Shown piece by piece: positions 1 through 8,039 of a stretch of 64,000 nucleotides of DNA. Position numbers and translations under genes: made by a program. Where the stretch lies: assembly GCA_007695015.1 (NCBI GenBank), contig REEN01000029.1, positions 90,583 to 154,582 of the forward strand, written 5' to 3'. Origin of the DNA: Marinilabiliales bacterium. GTDB lineage: Bacteria; Bacteroidota; Bacteroidia; Bacteroidales; PUMT01. The stretch's first letter is position 1. The number at the start of each line of letters is the position of its first letter. The notes beneath the pieces are model-generated. The model had not been told where the DNA came from. It saw nothing but the letters and a program-made list of their open reading frames with translations, and ran no database searches.

Positions 1-161
1 TGATGCTGAGAATGTACTTATTTCTCAGTATCCGGTATATTTTCCTTCGGGTTTGCATGGTGGATCATTTTTATGAATGCCGGCCATGACAAAAATATAA
101 CAAAAATAGCATAACCCCGGATATGTAACCCCTTATTTATAAACATAGGTTTAACAAATGG

Positions 162-1793
162 TTATACGGAACCCTGATGGGGGTACCTGTAATCTTCGGG
201 AGGAAGGAATGCCTCTTTTATTGTACGGGGTGACACCCATCGATGGAGATTGAGCATGGATCCCGCCTTGTCATTGGTGCCTGATGCCCTAGAGCCTCCG
301 AATGGCTGGTGCCCGACAACAGCGCCTGTGGGCTTGTCATTAATGTAGAAGTTGCCGGCAGCATTTGCAAGCCTGCCGGCGGCCAGGTTTATTGCATGCC
401 TGTCCCTGGCAAAAACCGCTCCTGTAAGACCGTAAAGGCTTGTGCGATCTATCAGCTCAAGGGTCTCTTCATATTTGTCGTCTTCAAAAACGTAAATGGT
501 CAGTATTGGTCCGAAAAGTTCATGGATCATCGTGAAATAACATGGATCGGGCGTAAGTATGACGGTGGGTTCAATGAAATAACCCTTTGACTTGTCGTAG
601 CCGCCACCCGAAATGATAGTGACCGAGTCGTCATTTTTAACTTTATCGATTATCCTGGTTAGTTTGCTGAAAGCCTTTTCGTCGATAACAGCGGTAAAGA
701 AATTGCTGAAATCCTCGGGACCACCGACGTTGAATGAACTGATCTGATGAAGCATCAGTTTTCTGACATCCTCCCATATTGACCGGGAGATATAGGCCCG
801 TGAGGCGGCTGAGCATTTTTGTCCCTGATATTCAAACGCACCCCGTGACAGGGCTGTTGCCACCTGGGCAGGTTTTGCCGTAGCATGGGCCAGCACAAAA
901 TCCTTGCCCCCCGTCTCCCCGACGATGCGGGGATATGACCGGTAACCGGCTATATTGTTGCCGGTGGTTTTCCATATTTCCCTGAACACCTCAGTTGAGC
1001 CGGTAAAATGAATACCTGCGAAATCTCTGTGCGAGAATATGATGTCGCCGGCAACAGGTCCGCTTACAAAGACCATATTGATGACACCGTCAGGCAGTCC
1101 GGCCTCACGAAGAACCTCCATAATAACTTTTGCCGAATATATCTGGGTGTTTGCAGGCTTCCACACCACCACGTTGCCCATCATTGCCGGTGCTGTTGGC
1201 AGGTTGCCTGCTATGGCAGTAAAGTTGAAGGGACTTAGAGCAAAAACGAATCCCTCCAGCGGCCGTTGCTCTATACGGTTCCAGGCCTCGGGTGCAGATT
1301 TCGGCTGGTGCATGAATATCTGGGTCATATATTGAACATTGTACCTTAAGAAGTCGGCCAGCTCACACACGGCATCGATTTCACTCTGGTATACCGTCTT
1401 TGACTGCCCAAGCATGGTTGCGGCATTGATCTTATAGCGATATGGTCCTGAAATGAGTGCGGCTGCCTTCAGAAAAATGGCGGCTCTCTCCCTCCAGGGC
1501 ATCCCAACCCAGGCACTTCTCGCCTTGAGGGCTTCGTCAACAGCCATTGATACATGTTCTGCATCACCCTGATGGAAATGACCCAGTGTATGTGAAAGGT
1601 CGTGCGGAGGATGTATGGCAACTTTCTTGCTGGTCCTTATCTCCTTTCCGCCTATGAACATAGGAATATCTGCCATGCCTGATCTTGCCGCCGCAATTTC
1701 TTTCTGAAGCTCTTCTCTCTCAGGTGTACCCGGTGCATATGATTTTGGAACTTCATTGACTGCTTCGGGAACGGTATATAGTTGTTGCTGCAT
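162..1793 (-). CDS. pruA: L-glutamate gamma-semialdehyde (1-pyrroline-5-carboxylate) dehydrogenase
   Basis: Oxidises glutamate semialdehyde/P5C to glutamate with NAD, the last step of proline and arginine/ornithine catabolism in the cytoplasm. The 543-residue length fits the stand-alone P5C dehydrogenase type found in eukaryotes and Bacteroidota rather than the PutA fusion. The aldehyde dehydrogenase catalytic pair is visible: Glu293 in VGETGGKD and the nucleophile Cys327 in QGQKCSA. SPFNFTAIAGNLPTAPAMMGN and FTGST match the cofactor-binding region. It is a single gene, transcribed towards the left window edge and separated by about 200 bp from the ThiS-like gene. Proline dehydrogenase is not in the window. 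Start chosen at the first Met because MQQQLYTVPEAVNEVPKSYAPG looks like a normal family N-terminus. Confidence 0.95.
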   Translation of the reverse strand: MQQQLYTVPEAVNEVPKSYAPGTPEREELQKEIAAARSGMADIPMFIGGKEIRTSKKVAIHPPHDLSHTLGHFHQGDAEHVSMAVDEALKARSAWVGMPWRERAAIFLKAAALISGPYRYKINAATMLGQSKTVYQSEIDAVCELADFLRYNVQYMTQIFMHQPKSAPEAWNRIEQRPLEGFVFALSPFNFTAIAGNLPTAPAMMGNVVVWKPANTQIYSAKVIMEVLREAGLPDGVINMVFVSGPVAGDIIFSHRDFAGIHFTGSTEVFREIWKTTGNNIAGYRSYPRIVGETGGKDFVLAHATAKPAQVATALSRGAFEYQGQKCSAASRAYISRSIWEDVRKLMLHQISSFNVGGPEDFSNFFTAVIDEKAFSKLTRIIDKVKNDDSVTIISGGGYDKSKGYFIEPTVILTPDPCYFTMIHELFGPILTIYVFEDDKYEETLELIDRTSLYGLTGAVFARDRHAINLAAGRLANAAGNFYINDKPTGAVVGHQPFGGSRASGTNDKAGSMLNLHRWVSPRTIKEAFLPPEDYRYPHQGSV

Positions 1794-1993
1794 TTTATAT
1801 TTTTTTAAAGGTGTTACTCATCATAAACATATTTGTCCGGGCCTCCAGCCTGCTATTGTTTGCATGTATGTTCGGGTCCCTTATGATTATAACAAATTCC
1901 GGGAAAATTTGTTGACGTCAAAGAGCCTGACCATAACCGTTTCGCCGCCAATTTGTTATGAAGGGTGTGTCCTGGCCTGAATACGTTTGCCGG

Positions 1994-2197
1994 TCAGCCT
2001 CCCGATATAAGGTGTATTACGCTTACATCGTCGCCATCGCTGATAACTGCTTTTTCGTAATCCTCTTTTCTGACAAGCTGGCCGTTTATCTTTATCACGA
2101 GCATCTTGAATGTAAAATTTTTCTCATCCAGCAGCTCGCGTACCGTCATGGTGCTCCTGTCAAACTCCTCTTTCCTGTTATTGAGTGTAATATGCAT
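1994..2197 (-). CDS. ThiS/MoaD-type sulfur carrier protein
   Basis: A 67-residue ubiquitin-fold sulfur carrier ending in the diagnostic Gly-Gly (ISGG-COOH), which is adenylated and then thiocarboxylated. Length and the VRELLDEKNF and VAVISDGDDVSVIHLISGG-like pattern fit ThiS (thiazole synthesis) slightly better than MoaD (about 80 residues). The start lies 2 nt after the stop of the ThiF-like E1 gene, so the two are translationally coupled and almost certainly partners. The pair sits divergently beside a tungsten oxidoreductase and molybdopterin genes, and no MoaD is present elsewhere in the window. A role in molybdopterin dithiolene sulfur transfer is therefore a real alternative to thiamine synthesis; the sequence alone does not decide this. 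Confidence 0.85.
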   Translation of the reverse strand: MHITLNNRKEEFDRSTMTVRELLDEKNFTFKMLVIKINGQLVRKEDYEKAVISDGDDVSVIHLISGG

Positions 2198-2199
2198 GG

Positions 2200-2811
2200 T
2201 TAAATATTTTTCAGCAGGATTTCCAAAACCAGGTTGGCCTGCATACTGGCTACAATGCCCACCCTGGGTGCAAGCGGTGGCAGGCTTTCATCTGTTTCAT
2301 TCTCCTGGTCGCCGCATATATATATGTTTCCTGATCTAACGGTTTTTATTGCCTCGTTGTTGCCGTATCCGGCAACGCCACTGCCCATAACAAGTATCCT
2401 GCCGGGCATCTTCTCCAGCACCGTTTCGGCTATCATCACCTTCATGGCGGCCAGATCAAAGGCCTCGACTATCACTTCGCAATCAACAAATATCTGCGGA
2501 ATATTAAGCGGGCCCAGGGTTATGTCAAAAGCCTCAACCAGGACTTCCGGATTTATCCTGGCGATGTTCTCCTTCAGGGCGAGGACCTTTTTTATCCCCA
2601 CCTGGTCTTTGAAGAAGTATTGCCGGTTAAGGTTGCTTTCGCTTACAGTATCAAAATCAGCCGTTATGATACGTCCCATTCCCACCCTGGCAAGCGCAAC
2701 GGCGCAGTTGGAACCGAGTCCCCCGGCACCTGCAATGCCCACTGTTTTACCGGCAAGAATTGTTCTGATCTCTTCAAATGTTCTTTTTTGCATTTGCTTG
2801 CACTTTTGCAT
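2200..2811 (-). CDS. ThiF/MoeB/HesA-family sulfur-carrier adenylyltransferase (ThiF family 2-like)
   Basis: E1-like enzyme that adenylates the C-terminal glycine of a small sulfur carrier. It shows the Rossmann nucleotide loop GAGGLGSN near residue 29 of the longer reading, followed by DFDTVSESNLNRQYFF, the conserved D...NLNRQ ATP-binding segment. At about 203 residues it is short and lacks the paired CxxC zinc site of MoeB/ThiF of E. coli, as in the ThiF family 2 group. The open frame extends to 2838, but a promoter-like TAnnTTTG on the minus strand occupies 2834-2827, inside that extension. I therefore chose the internal Met (MQKCKQMQKRTF) at 2811; Met at 2793 is also possible. Co-transcribed with the ThiS-like carrier just downstream. 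Confidence 0.85.
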   Translation of the reverse strand: MQKCKQMQKRTFEEIRTILAGKTVGIAGAGGLGSNCAVALARVGMGRIITADFDTVSESNLNRQYFFKDQVGIKKVLALKENIARINPEVLVEAFDITLGPLNIPQIFVDCEVIVEAFDLAAMKVMIAETVLEKMPGRILVMGSGVAGYGNNEAIKTVRSGNIYICGDQENETDESLPPLAPRVGIVASMQANLVLEILLKNI

Positions 2812-2826
2812 TATACTTGCCCGTTT

Positions 2827-2858
2827 CAAAAATAACAAATACCAGGAACAACGCGCAA
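2827..2858 (-). promoter_or_regulatory. Candidate promoter for the ThiF/ThiS-like pair
   Basis: On the minus strand a TTG at 2858-2856 is followed after 21 nt by TATTTTTG (2834-2827), matching the Bacteroidota -33/-7 pattern. It would start transcription near 2820, upstream of the Met chosen for the ThiF-like gene but downstream of the longest possible start. Confidence 0.45.
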
Positions 2859-2911
2859 TGGAAGGAATAAAAAAAATGGCTGCAGCCAGGTCGCTGGTAT
2901 GATAATAGTCA

Positions 2912-2942
2912 TTTGAAAGCTAAGGCCATTGATCTAATTTTA
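2912..2942 (+). promoter_or_regulatory. Candidate promoter for the tungsten oxidoreductase
   Basis: TTTG at 2912-2915, a 19-nt spacer and TAATTTTA at 2935-2942 (7 of 8 positions of TAnnTTTG). The predicted 5' leader to the start at 3010 is about 60 nt. This is the only well-spaced candidate before the 10-kb tungsten block. Confidence 0.45.
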
Positions 2943-3009
2943 TCAATCCAAAACAGAATACAAATCAGTTGTTAATACTAACCAGGGTCAACCTCAAAAA
3001 CCAACCGGT

Positions 3010-5169
3010 ATGGATGTTCAGGAACTGAAACAAAGCCACAAGCTGCTTGCAGGATATGATTACAGTAAAACCCCCATTGACAGGGGGTACACCGACAAGA
3101 TACTTTATGTGAATCTGAGCGGTAACGAGATAAAGGAAAAGGATGTGGACCCGCTAATGAAGGAGAAGTTTGTGGGCGGCAGGGGATACGGACTGAAACT
3201 CTTATGGGATGCCACCGCTCCCGATACAAAATGGAACGATCCGGAGAACGAGATCATAATAAGCGGCGGCCCGATCTGTGGCATCACGCAGTATTCGGGT
3301 GCAGGCAAATCGCTCGTGGTGTCACTGTCGCCCCAGACCGGCTCGGTGATGGACAGCAATGTAGGCGGCTTTTTTGGCCCCTTCCTGAAGTTTTCGGGGT
3401 TCGATGCATTCGAGCTGCAGGGAAAGGCTGAAAATGACGTTATTATATACATCGACGGTGTAAAAGGCAGGGTTGAGATATTCGAGGCTCCGAAAGAGGC
3501 CCTGGACTCACATGTGATCACCGAACAGCTTACCGAGATGTTTGCCGACGATGAGAGGGACAAGAAAAACATAGGTATTGTGTCGACCGGAGCTGCGGCT
3601 GATCATTCTCTGATCGGCATGCTCAATTTCACCTTTTACGACCCCAAGAGAAAGAAGATCAGGCTGAAGCAGGCAGGTCGCGGAGGTATCGGCACGGTTT
3701 TCCGCGATAAGCGTGTAAAAGCAATAGTTGCAAAAGTTGAGGGTATAAGGGGCAATGCCAACAACGTGGTTGACCTGGCAGCGATACGCGAGCGAGGTAA
3801 GCGGTTTAATGAAGAGATGCGCCGCTTTGACGACGAGCAGGCCGAGATGCGCACCAAGGGTACTGCCCACCTGACAAATGTTATGAACGATTATGACCTG
3901 ATACCGGTAAACAATTTTAAGTTCGGCTCACACCCCGATGCGGGCAACATTCACTCAGACGTGTACAAGTCGCTCTTCACCCAGGGAGTGCCCGACGGTT
4001 GCTGGATCGGTTGCAACATGTCGTGCGCCAAGGGAGTGGATGATTATGAACTGCGTACAGGCCCCTATGAGGGAGAGAAGGTAATAGTCGACGGACCTGA
4101 GTATGAGACGGCTGCCAGTCTTGGCTCAAACCTGGGCATCTTCAACCCCGACTTTACCATTGAGGCTAACTTCTACTGCGACACATACGGCATATGCACC
4201 ATTACCTGGGGTACCGTGGTTGGCTTTGTAATGGACTGCTATGAGAGCGGCATACTTAATGATGAGAGGACCGGGGGACTGAAACTGAATTTCGGCAATG
4301 CCGACTCGGCTATGGAGCTGCTTCACATGCTTGCCCGGGGCGAGGGTTTCGGGAAGATTGCCGGACTTGGAGTACGGAAGATGAAGGAGATGTTCGCCGC
4401 TGAAGGATGGGGCGATGCTGCCCTCCTCCAGGATATCGCAATGGAGAACAAAGGACTTGAGTACTCCCAGTACATGTCGAAGGAATCTCTTGCCCAGCAG
4501 GGCGGTTACGCTTTGACCAACAAGGGCCCGCAGCACGATGAGGCGTGGCTGATATTCATGGATATGGTCAATAACCAGATACCGACGTTCGAAGACAAGG
4601 CCGAGGCGCTTCACTACTTTCCGATGTTCCGTACATGGTTCGGACTGGTGGGATTGTGCAAGCTGCCATGGAACGACGTTGAGCCTGAAGGCAATGCAGA
4701 GACCGATGAGCCTGCCAAGGTGCCTGAGCATGTCGACAACTACATTGCTATTTACAAGGCAGTTACCGGCAAGCCGTTCGACAAGGAGGAGCTTATCAGG
4801 CAGTCGGAGCGGGTTTACAACTTCCAGCGGATATTCAACCTGCGCCGCGGGTTCGGTACAAGGGAGCATGATGCACAGCCTTACAGGGCTGCCGGACCGG
4901 TAACGGTAGAAGAGTATGAATCGAGGCAGGAGAGATATGACAAGCAGCTCAAGGAGATTATGAACATTGATCCGGAGGGTAAGTCCACCGAAGAGAAGAT
5001 AGCCCTCCACCGGAAGTACCGCGAAGACCGCTATCAGCAGTTGGTTGATGCGGTATACCAGAGAAGGGGATGGACAAAGAACGGTATTCCGAAAATAGAG
5101 CACCTTAAAAAACTGGGGATGGACCTGCCTGAGCTGATAGAGATGGTTAAGGACCACCAGGAGGATTAA
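3010..5169 (+). CDS. aor: Tungsten-containing aldehyde:ferredoxin oxidoreductase (large AOR subfamily)
   Basis: Oxidises aldehydes to carboxylates (or the reverse) with ferredoxin, using a tungsten bis-pyranopterin and one [4Fe-4S] cluster. The AOR N-domain begins near residue 27 (DKILYVNLSG, then FVGGRGYGLKLLWD, GAGKSLVVSLSPQTGS, RGGIGTVFRDKRVKAIV). Cluster ligands are inferred as Cys331, Cys335, Cys339 and, near VGLCKLPW, Cys550. The first three are spaced Cx3Cx3C, whereas the classical AOR motif is Cx2Cx3C. GPEYETAASLGSNLGI carries the conserved E-Y-E-T pterin/substrate segment. It has 719 residues against about 605 in the archaeal enzyme, with a 26-residue N-terminal extension and a longer, charged C-terminal tail. 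No iron-sulfur partner subunit is adjacent, so it likely works alone with free ferredoxin. Its substrate cannot be told from sequence. Confidence 0.93.
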   Translation: MDVQELKQSHKLLAGYDYSKTPIDRGYTDKILYVNLSGNEIKEKDVDPLMKEKFVGGRGYGLKLLWDATAPDTKWNDPENEIIISGGPICGITQYSGAGKSLVVSLSPQTGSVMDSNVGGFFGPFLKFSGFDAFELQGKAENDVIIYIDGVKGRVEIFEAPKEALDSHVITEQLTEMFADDERDKKNIGIVSTGAAADHSLIGMLNFTFYDPKRKKIRLKQAGRGGIGTVFRDKRVKAIVAKVEGIRGNANNVVDLAAIRERGKRFNEEMRRFDDEQAEMRTKGTAHLTNVMNDYDLIPVNNFKFGSHPDAGNIHSDVYKSLFTQGVPDGCWIGCNMSCAKGVDDYELRTGPYEGEKVIVDGPEYETAASLGSNLGIFNPDFTIEANFYCDTYGICTITWGTVVGFVMDCYESGILNDERTGGLKLNFGNADSAMELLHMLARGEGFGKIAGLGVRKMKEMFAAEGWGDAALLQDIAMENKGLEYSQYMSKESLAQQGGYALTNKGPQHDEAWLIFMDMVNNQIPTFEDKAEALHYFPMFRTWFGLVGLCKLPWNDVEPEGNAETDEPAKVPEHVDNYIAIYKAVTGKPFDKEELIRQSERVYNFQRIFNLRRGFGTREHDAQPYRAAGPVTVEEYESRQERYDKQLKEIMNIDPEGKSTEEKIALHRKYREDRYQQLVDAVYQRRGWTKNGIPKIEHLKKLGMDLPELIEMVKDHQED

Positions 5170-5185
5170 AAAGCTTACTTTATTC

Positions 5186-5220
5186 AAAAGCCTGGCAGGG
5201 GTTCCTTCCGGGCTTTTTTT
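5186..5220 (+). terminator. Terminator or attenuator between AOR and tungstate transporter
   Basis: AAAGCCTGG (about 5188-5195) pairs with CCGGGCTTT (5208-5216) with one U-G wobble, around a 12-nt loop, and runs into a T tract. It lies 16 bp after the AOR stop and only 13 bp before the wtpA-like start, leaving little room for a separate promoter. Partial read-through is the simplest reading. Confidence 0.7.
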
Positions 5221-5233
5221 ATTACATTCACAG

Positions 5234-6190
5234 ATGTTAAGAGGGGCTGTATATTTTCGTGTATTGGTTTTATTCTGCCTGGTTGGGGGGCTGCATTCAT
5301 GCAACGGCCGCCCCGAAACTCTGAGGATCATCCATGCGGGCAGCCTATCGGTGCCCGTGCGCGAAGCAGCCGATTCGTTCGGGGCTCGCAACCCGGGAGT
5401 GCGGGTCCTTACCGAGGCCTGGGGCAGCAAGGCGGGAGCAAGAAGGATCAGCGACCTGGATGTGCCCTGCGATATCTTTATATCAGCCGATTACAATGTA
5501 ATAGACTTATTCCTGATACCCGGCCATGCTTCGTGGAACATTCCCTTTGCGGGTAACGAGATGGCAATCGTTTACAACACCGGGTCGCGCTACAGTGATG
5601 AGATTAATTCTGAGAACTGGTACCGGGTGCTGCTGAGGGATGATGTTGTCTATGGCAGGTCGGATCCCGATTCGGATCCCTGCGGGGTGAGGTCGGTATT
5701 TGTTACCCGGCTGGCTGAATTGTATTATGAAGAGCCGGGCCTTTCGGACAGGCTTCTCTCGCGGCACCGCAACATGATAAGGCCCAAGGAGACCGAGCTG
5801 CTGGCGTTGCTTGAGAAGAACGTACTCGACTATATCTTCCTGTACCGTTCGGTCGCTGAGCAGCACCGGTTGCAGTTCGTGGAGCTTCCCGGCGAGCTTA
5901 ACCTGAAGGATGCCGGACTGAACGACTGGTACGCCAGGGCGAGCGTCGAGGTCAGGGGAACCCGCCCGGGAGAGACTATGACGGAAACAGGTGAGGCGAT
6001 GATATACGGCATTACCATCCCTCTTAAAACCCGGAACAGCATACTGGCAGAGGAGTTTGTAAGGTTTTTCCTTTCGGGGGATGGACAGGCCATCATGGAA
6101 CGAAACGGCCAGAACAGCATTGTGCCGGCAGTGTCTTCAACATACGGGATGGTGCCTGAGAGTCTCAGGCAGTTTGTGAAGTCAGAGTGA
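5234..6190 (+). CDS. wtpA: Tungstate ABC transporter, substrate-binding lipoprotein
   Basis: Captures tungstate/molybdate outside the inner membrane for import. The N-terminal signal ends in a lipobox, LHSC with Cys23 as the lipid-bearing residue. The mature protein begins LRIIHAGSLSVPVREAADSF, the typical oxyanion-binding start of WtpA-type proteins, and continues with DIFISADYN, GNEMAIVYN and GRSDPDSDPCG, segments that line the ligand pocket in this family. 318 residues is normal. Located directly after a tungsten enzyme and before its permease and ATPase, so tungstate is the more likely ligand; the family also binds molybdate. Confidence 0.92.
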   Translation: MLRGAVYFRVLVLFCLVGGLHSCNGRPETLRIIHAGSLSVPVREAADSFGARNPGVRVLTEAWGSKAGARRISDLDVPCDIFISADYNVIDLFLIPGHASWNIPFAGNEMAIVYNTGSRYSDEINSENWYRVLLRDDVVYGRSDPDSDPCGVRSVFVTRLAELYYEEPGLSDRLLSRHRNMIRPKETELLALLEKNVLDYIFLYRSVAEQHRLQFVELPGELNLKDAGLNDWYARASVEVRGTRPGETMTETGEAMIYGITIPLKTRNSILAEEFVRFFLSGDGQAIMERNGQNSIVPAVSSTYGMVPESLRQFVKSE

Positions 6191-6211
6191 TAAAGTTCAT
6201 ATGTCATCATT

Positions 6212-7000
6212 ATGCGAGGGCTTGATACGATGAGACTGGTGTTTATTCTTCTTGGGGGACTGGTGCTGTTGTTTATCATAGCGCCTCTTGCCGGGATGTT
6301 CATTGCCACCTCGCCGGCAGAGTTTTTTGAAACGGCTGCCGACAGGGAGGTGGCTGGAAGCATAGGACTTACATTGTGGACCTCTATGCTTGCCACCATT
6401 ATATTCGGTGTAGCCGCCATACCATTCGCCTGGATCCTTGCCAGGAAGAAGTTTCCCTTTAAGAAACTGGTATCAGCCATTATCGACGTTCCGGTTGTCA
6501 TACCCCATTCGGCAGCAGGCATAGCAATACTGGGGTTCGTGTCGAGAGATACCGTGGTGGGGAGATTGGGGGAGAGTGTGGGACTGAGCTTCGTGGGCAG
6601 TGCAGCCGGCATTATACTGGCGATGGCATTCGTAAGCATCCCGTTCCTAATCAACGCGGCAAGGGACGGCTTTGCGGCGGTGCCCGAAAAACTGGAAAAG
6701 TCCGCTCTCGTTCTGGGCGCCTCTCCGGTTCGTGTCTTTTTCACTGTAAGCCTGCCGCTTGCCTGGCGATCAATTGTTTCGGGAATGATAATGATGTGGG
6801 CCAGGGGTATGAGTGAGTTTGGCGCTGTTGTGATTGTAGCGTACCACCCGATGATCACTCCGGTACTTATATATGAGAGGTTCGGGGCATTCGGACTTGC
6901 ATATGCACGGCCCGTGGCGGTCGTTTTTATCTGTGTCTGCCTTGCCTTTTTTGTGCTGCTTCGCATGCTTTCATCAAAATATGACAATGCTGAAAGTTGA
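6212..7000 (+). CDS. wtpB: Tungstate/molybdate ABC transporter permease
   Basis: Integral membrane channel of the WtpABC/ModABC-type importer. Six or so hydrophobic segments are visible, starting at LVFILLGGLVLLFIIAPLAG. The cytoplasmic EAA-type loop that contacts the ATPase is seen around EKSALVLGASPVRVFFTVSLPLAW. GMIMMWARGMSEFGAVVIVAYHPMITPVLIYERF is a segment typical of oxyanion permeases. 262 residues is the family size. An internal Met at 6230 (MRLVFILLGG) with GAGG upstream is an equally good start. The 3' end overlaps the ATPase start by about 20 nt, indicating translational coupling. Confidence 0.92.
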   Translation: MRGLDTMRLVFILLGGLVLLFIIAPLAGMFIATSPAEFFETAADREVAGSIGLTLWTSMLATIIFGVAAIPFAWILARKKFPFKKLVSAIIDVPVVIPHSAAGIAILGFVSRDTVVGRLGESVGLSFVGSAAGIILAMAFVSIPFLINAARDGFAAVPEKLEKSALVLGASPVRVFFTVSLPLAWRSIVSGMIMMWARGMSEFGAVVIVAYHPMITPVLIYERFGAFGLAYARPVAVVFICVCLAFFVLLRMLSSKYDNAES

Positions 7001-8039
7001 AAACATATCGGTCAGACTGGGCAAATTTGAGCTGAGGGATATCAGCTTTGAAGCTGACCCGGGTGGGTACTTTGTGCTCCTTGGTATGTCGGGGTCAGGG
7101 AAGAGTGTGCTGCTGCAGGTTGTGGGGGGACTGATACGGCCTGACGGTGGGCGCGTGATACTGAACGGCCGGGATATTACGAACGAAAAGATACAGAAGC
7201 GGGGAGTGGGACTGGTCTTCCAGGATTCGGCCCTTTTCCCCCATATGAGCGTTTACAGGAATATTGCATACCCGCTGGTGTCGGCGGGTATTGGAGGCAA
7301 GGAGGTGCTCCGGCGGGTAGGTCAGCTTGCGGAGATAACGAGGGTGGGCCACCTGCTGAAACGATCACCCCGTAACCTTTCCGGGGGTGAACAGCAAAGG
7401 GTGGCACTTGCACGAGCCCTTGCCCCGGAGCCTGAGCTTCTGCTGCTGGATGAGCCGCTCTCTTCGCTTGACGTTCAGCTCAGGTCCGACCTCAGGGCTT
7501 TGCTGAGAGAGATAAACGGCGGCGGACAGACTATCATTCATGTAACACATGATTATGAGGAGGCTGCAATGCTGGCCGGGCGGATAGGCGTGATTGAGAA
7601 TGGCACGGTGGTGCAGACGGGAACTCCTGCTGAGGTGTTTTTAAATCCAGGCTCCGAATTTGTTGCCCGGTTTGTAGGTATCAGGAATATTTTTGGCGGT
7701 ATCCTGGTTGGTGATACAGGCAGGCTGAGAAACTTTATTGCAGGAGGCATCAGGTTTAACCTGCTTAGCGATGAACCTCCTGGTGAAGGTTTTGTGGTGG
7801 TAAGGGCTGAAGATATTGTTATATCGGTTTCAAAACCATCCACTTCGGCCGTGAATAATTTTCCGGCAACGGTCATGTCCGTTCAGCCGGCGCGTGTCGG
7901 GACCGAGGTAATGGTTGATACAGGCATGGAGCTTGGTGTGCTGGTTTCGGAAGAGTCGGTGGCATCACTGGGACTCGTGCCGGGAAAAAAAGTGTGGGTC
8001 AGCCTGAAGGCATCGGCAATCAAATACATCAGAAGATGA
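6981..8039 (+). CDS. wtpC: Tungstate/molybdate ABC transporter ATP-binding protein
   Basis: Energises the importer by ATP hydrolysis on the cytoplasmic face. Walker A GMSGSGKS near residue 32, Q-loop LVFQDSALFPHMSV, signature LSGGEQQRVALARAL, Walker B LLLLDEPLSSLD and switch His in IHVTHDYEEA are all present. A C-terminal part (about residues 235-352) ending in FPATVMSVQPARVGTEVMVD resembles the TOBE/MOP oxyanion-sensing domain, so uptake may be inhibited by bound tungstate/molybdate. The open frame extends back to 6873, but the homologous start is MTMLKVENISVRLG at 6981 (Met at 6987 also possible), overlapping the permease end. The stop codon shares bases with the next start (ATGA). Confidence 0.93.
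   Translation: MTMLKVENISVRLGKFELRDISFEADPGGYFVLLGMSGSGKSVLLQVVGGLIRPDGGRVILNGRDITNEKIQKRGVGLVFQDSALFPHMSVYRNIAYPLVSAGIGGKEVLRRVGQLAEITRVGHLLKRSPRNLSGGEQQRVALARALAPEPELLLLDEPLSSLDVQLRSDLRALLREINGGGQTIIHVTHDYEEAAMLAGRIGVIENGTVVQTGTPAEVFLNPGSEFVARFVGIRNIFGGILVGDTGRLRNFIAGGIRFNLLSDEPPGEGFVVVRAEDIVISVSKPSTSAVNNFPATVMSVQPARVGTEVMVDTGMELGVLVSEESVASLGLVPGKKVWVSLKASAIKYIRR

Noticed and set aside
2234..2902. 222-codon open frame on the plus strand opposite the ThiF-like gene
   Set aside because: The minus strand encodes a clear E1-like enzyme; the plus frame has no family features.
2839..3009. Possible molybdenum/tungsten cofactor riboswitch before the AOR gene
   Set aside because: The leader predicted from the promoter is only about 60 nt, too short for the known Moco aptamer, and no matching pairing was found.
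4126..5430. 434-codon open frame on the minus strand
   Set aside because: Antisense to the AOR and the wtpA start; the protein is low-complexity, without recognisable motifs, and the sense strand is strongly conserved coding sequence.
5830..6987. 385-codon open frame on the minus strand
   Set aside because: Antisense to wtpA/wtpB. Its Ser/Thr/Ala-rich translation is the usual shadow of hydrophobic sense codons.
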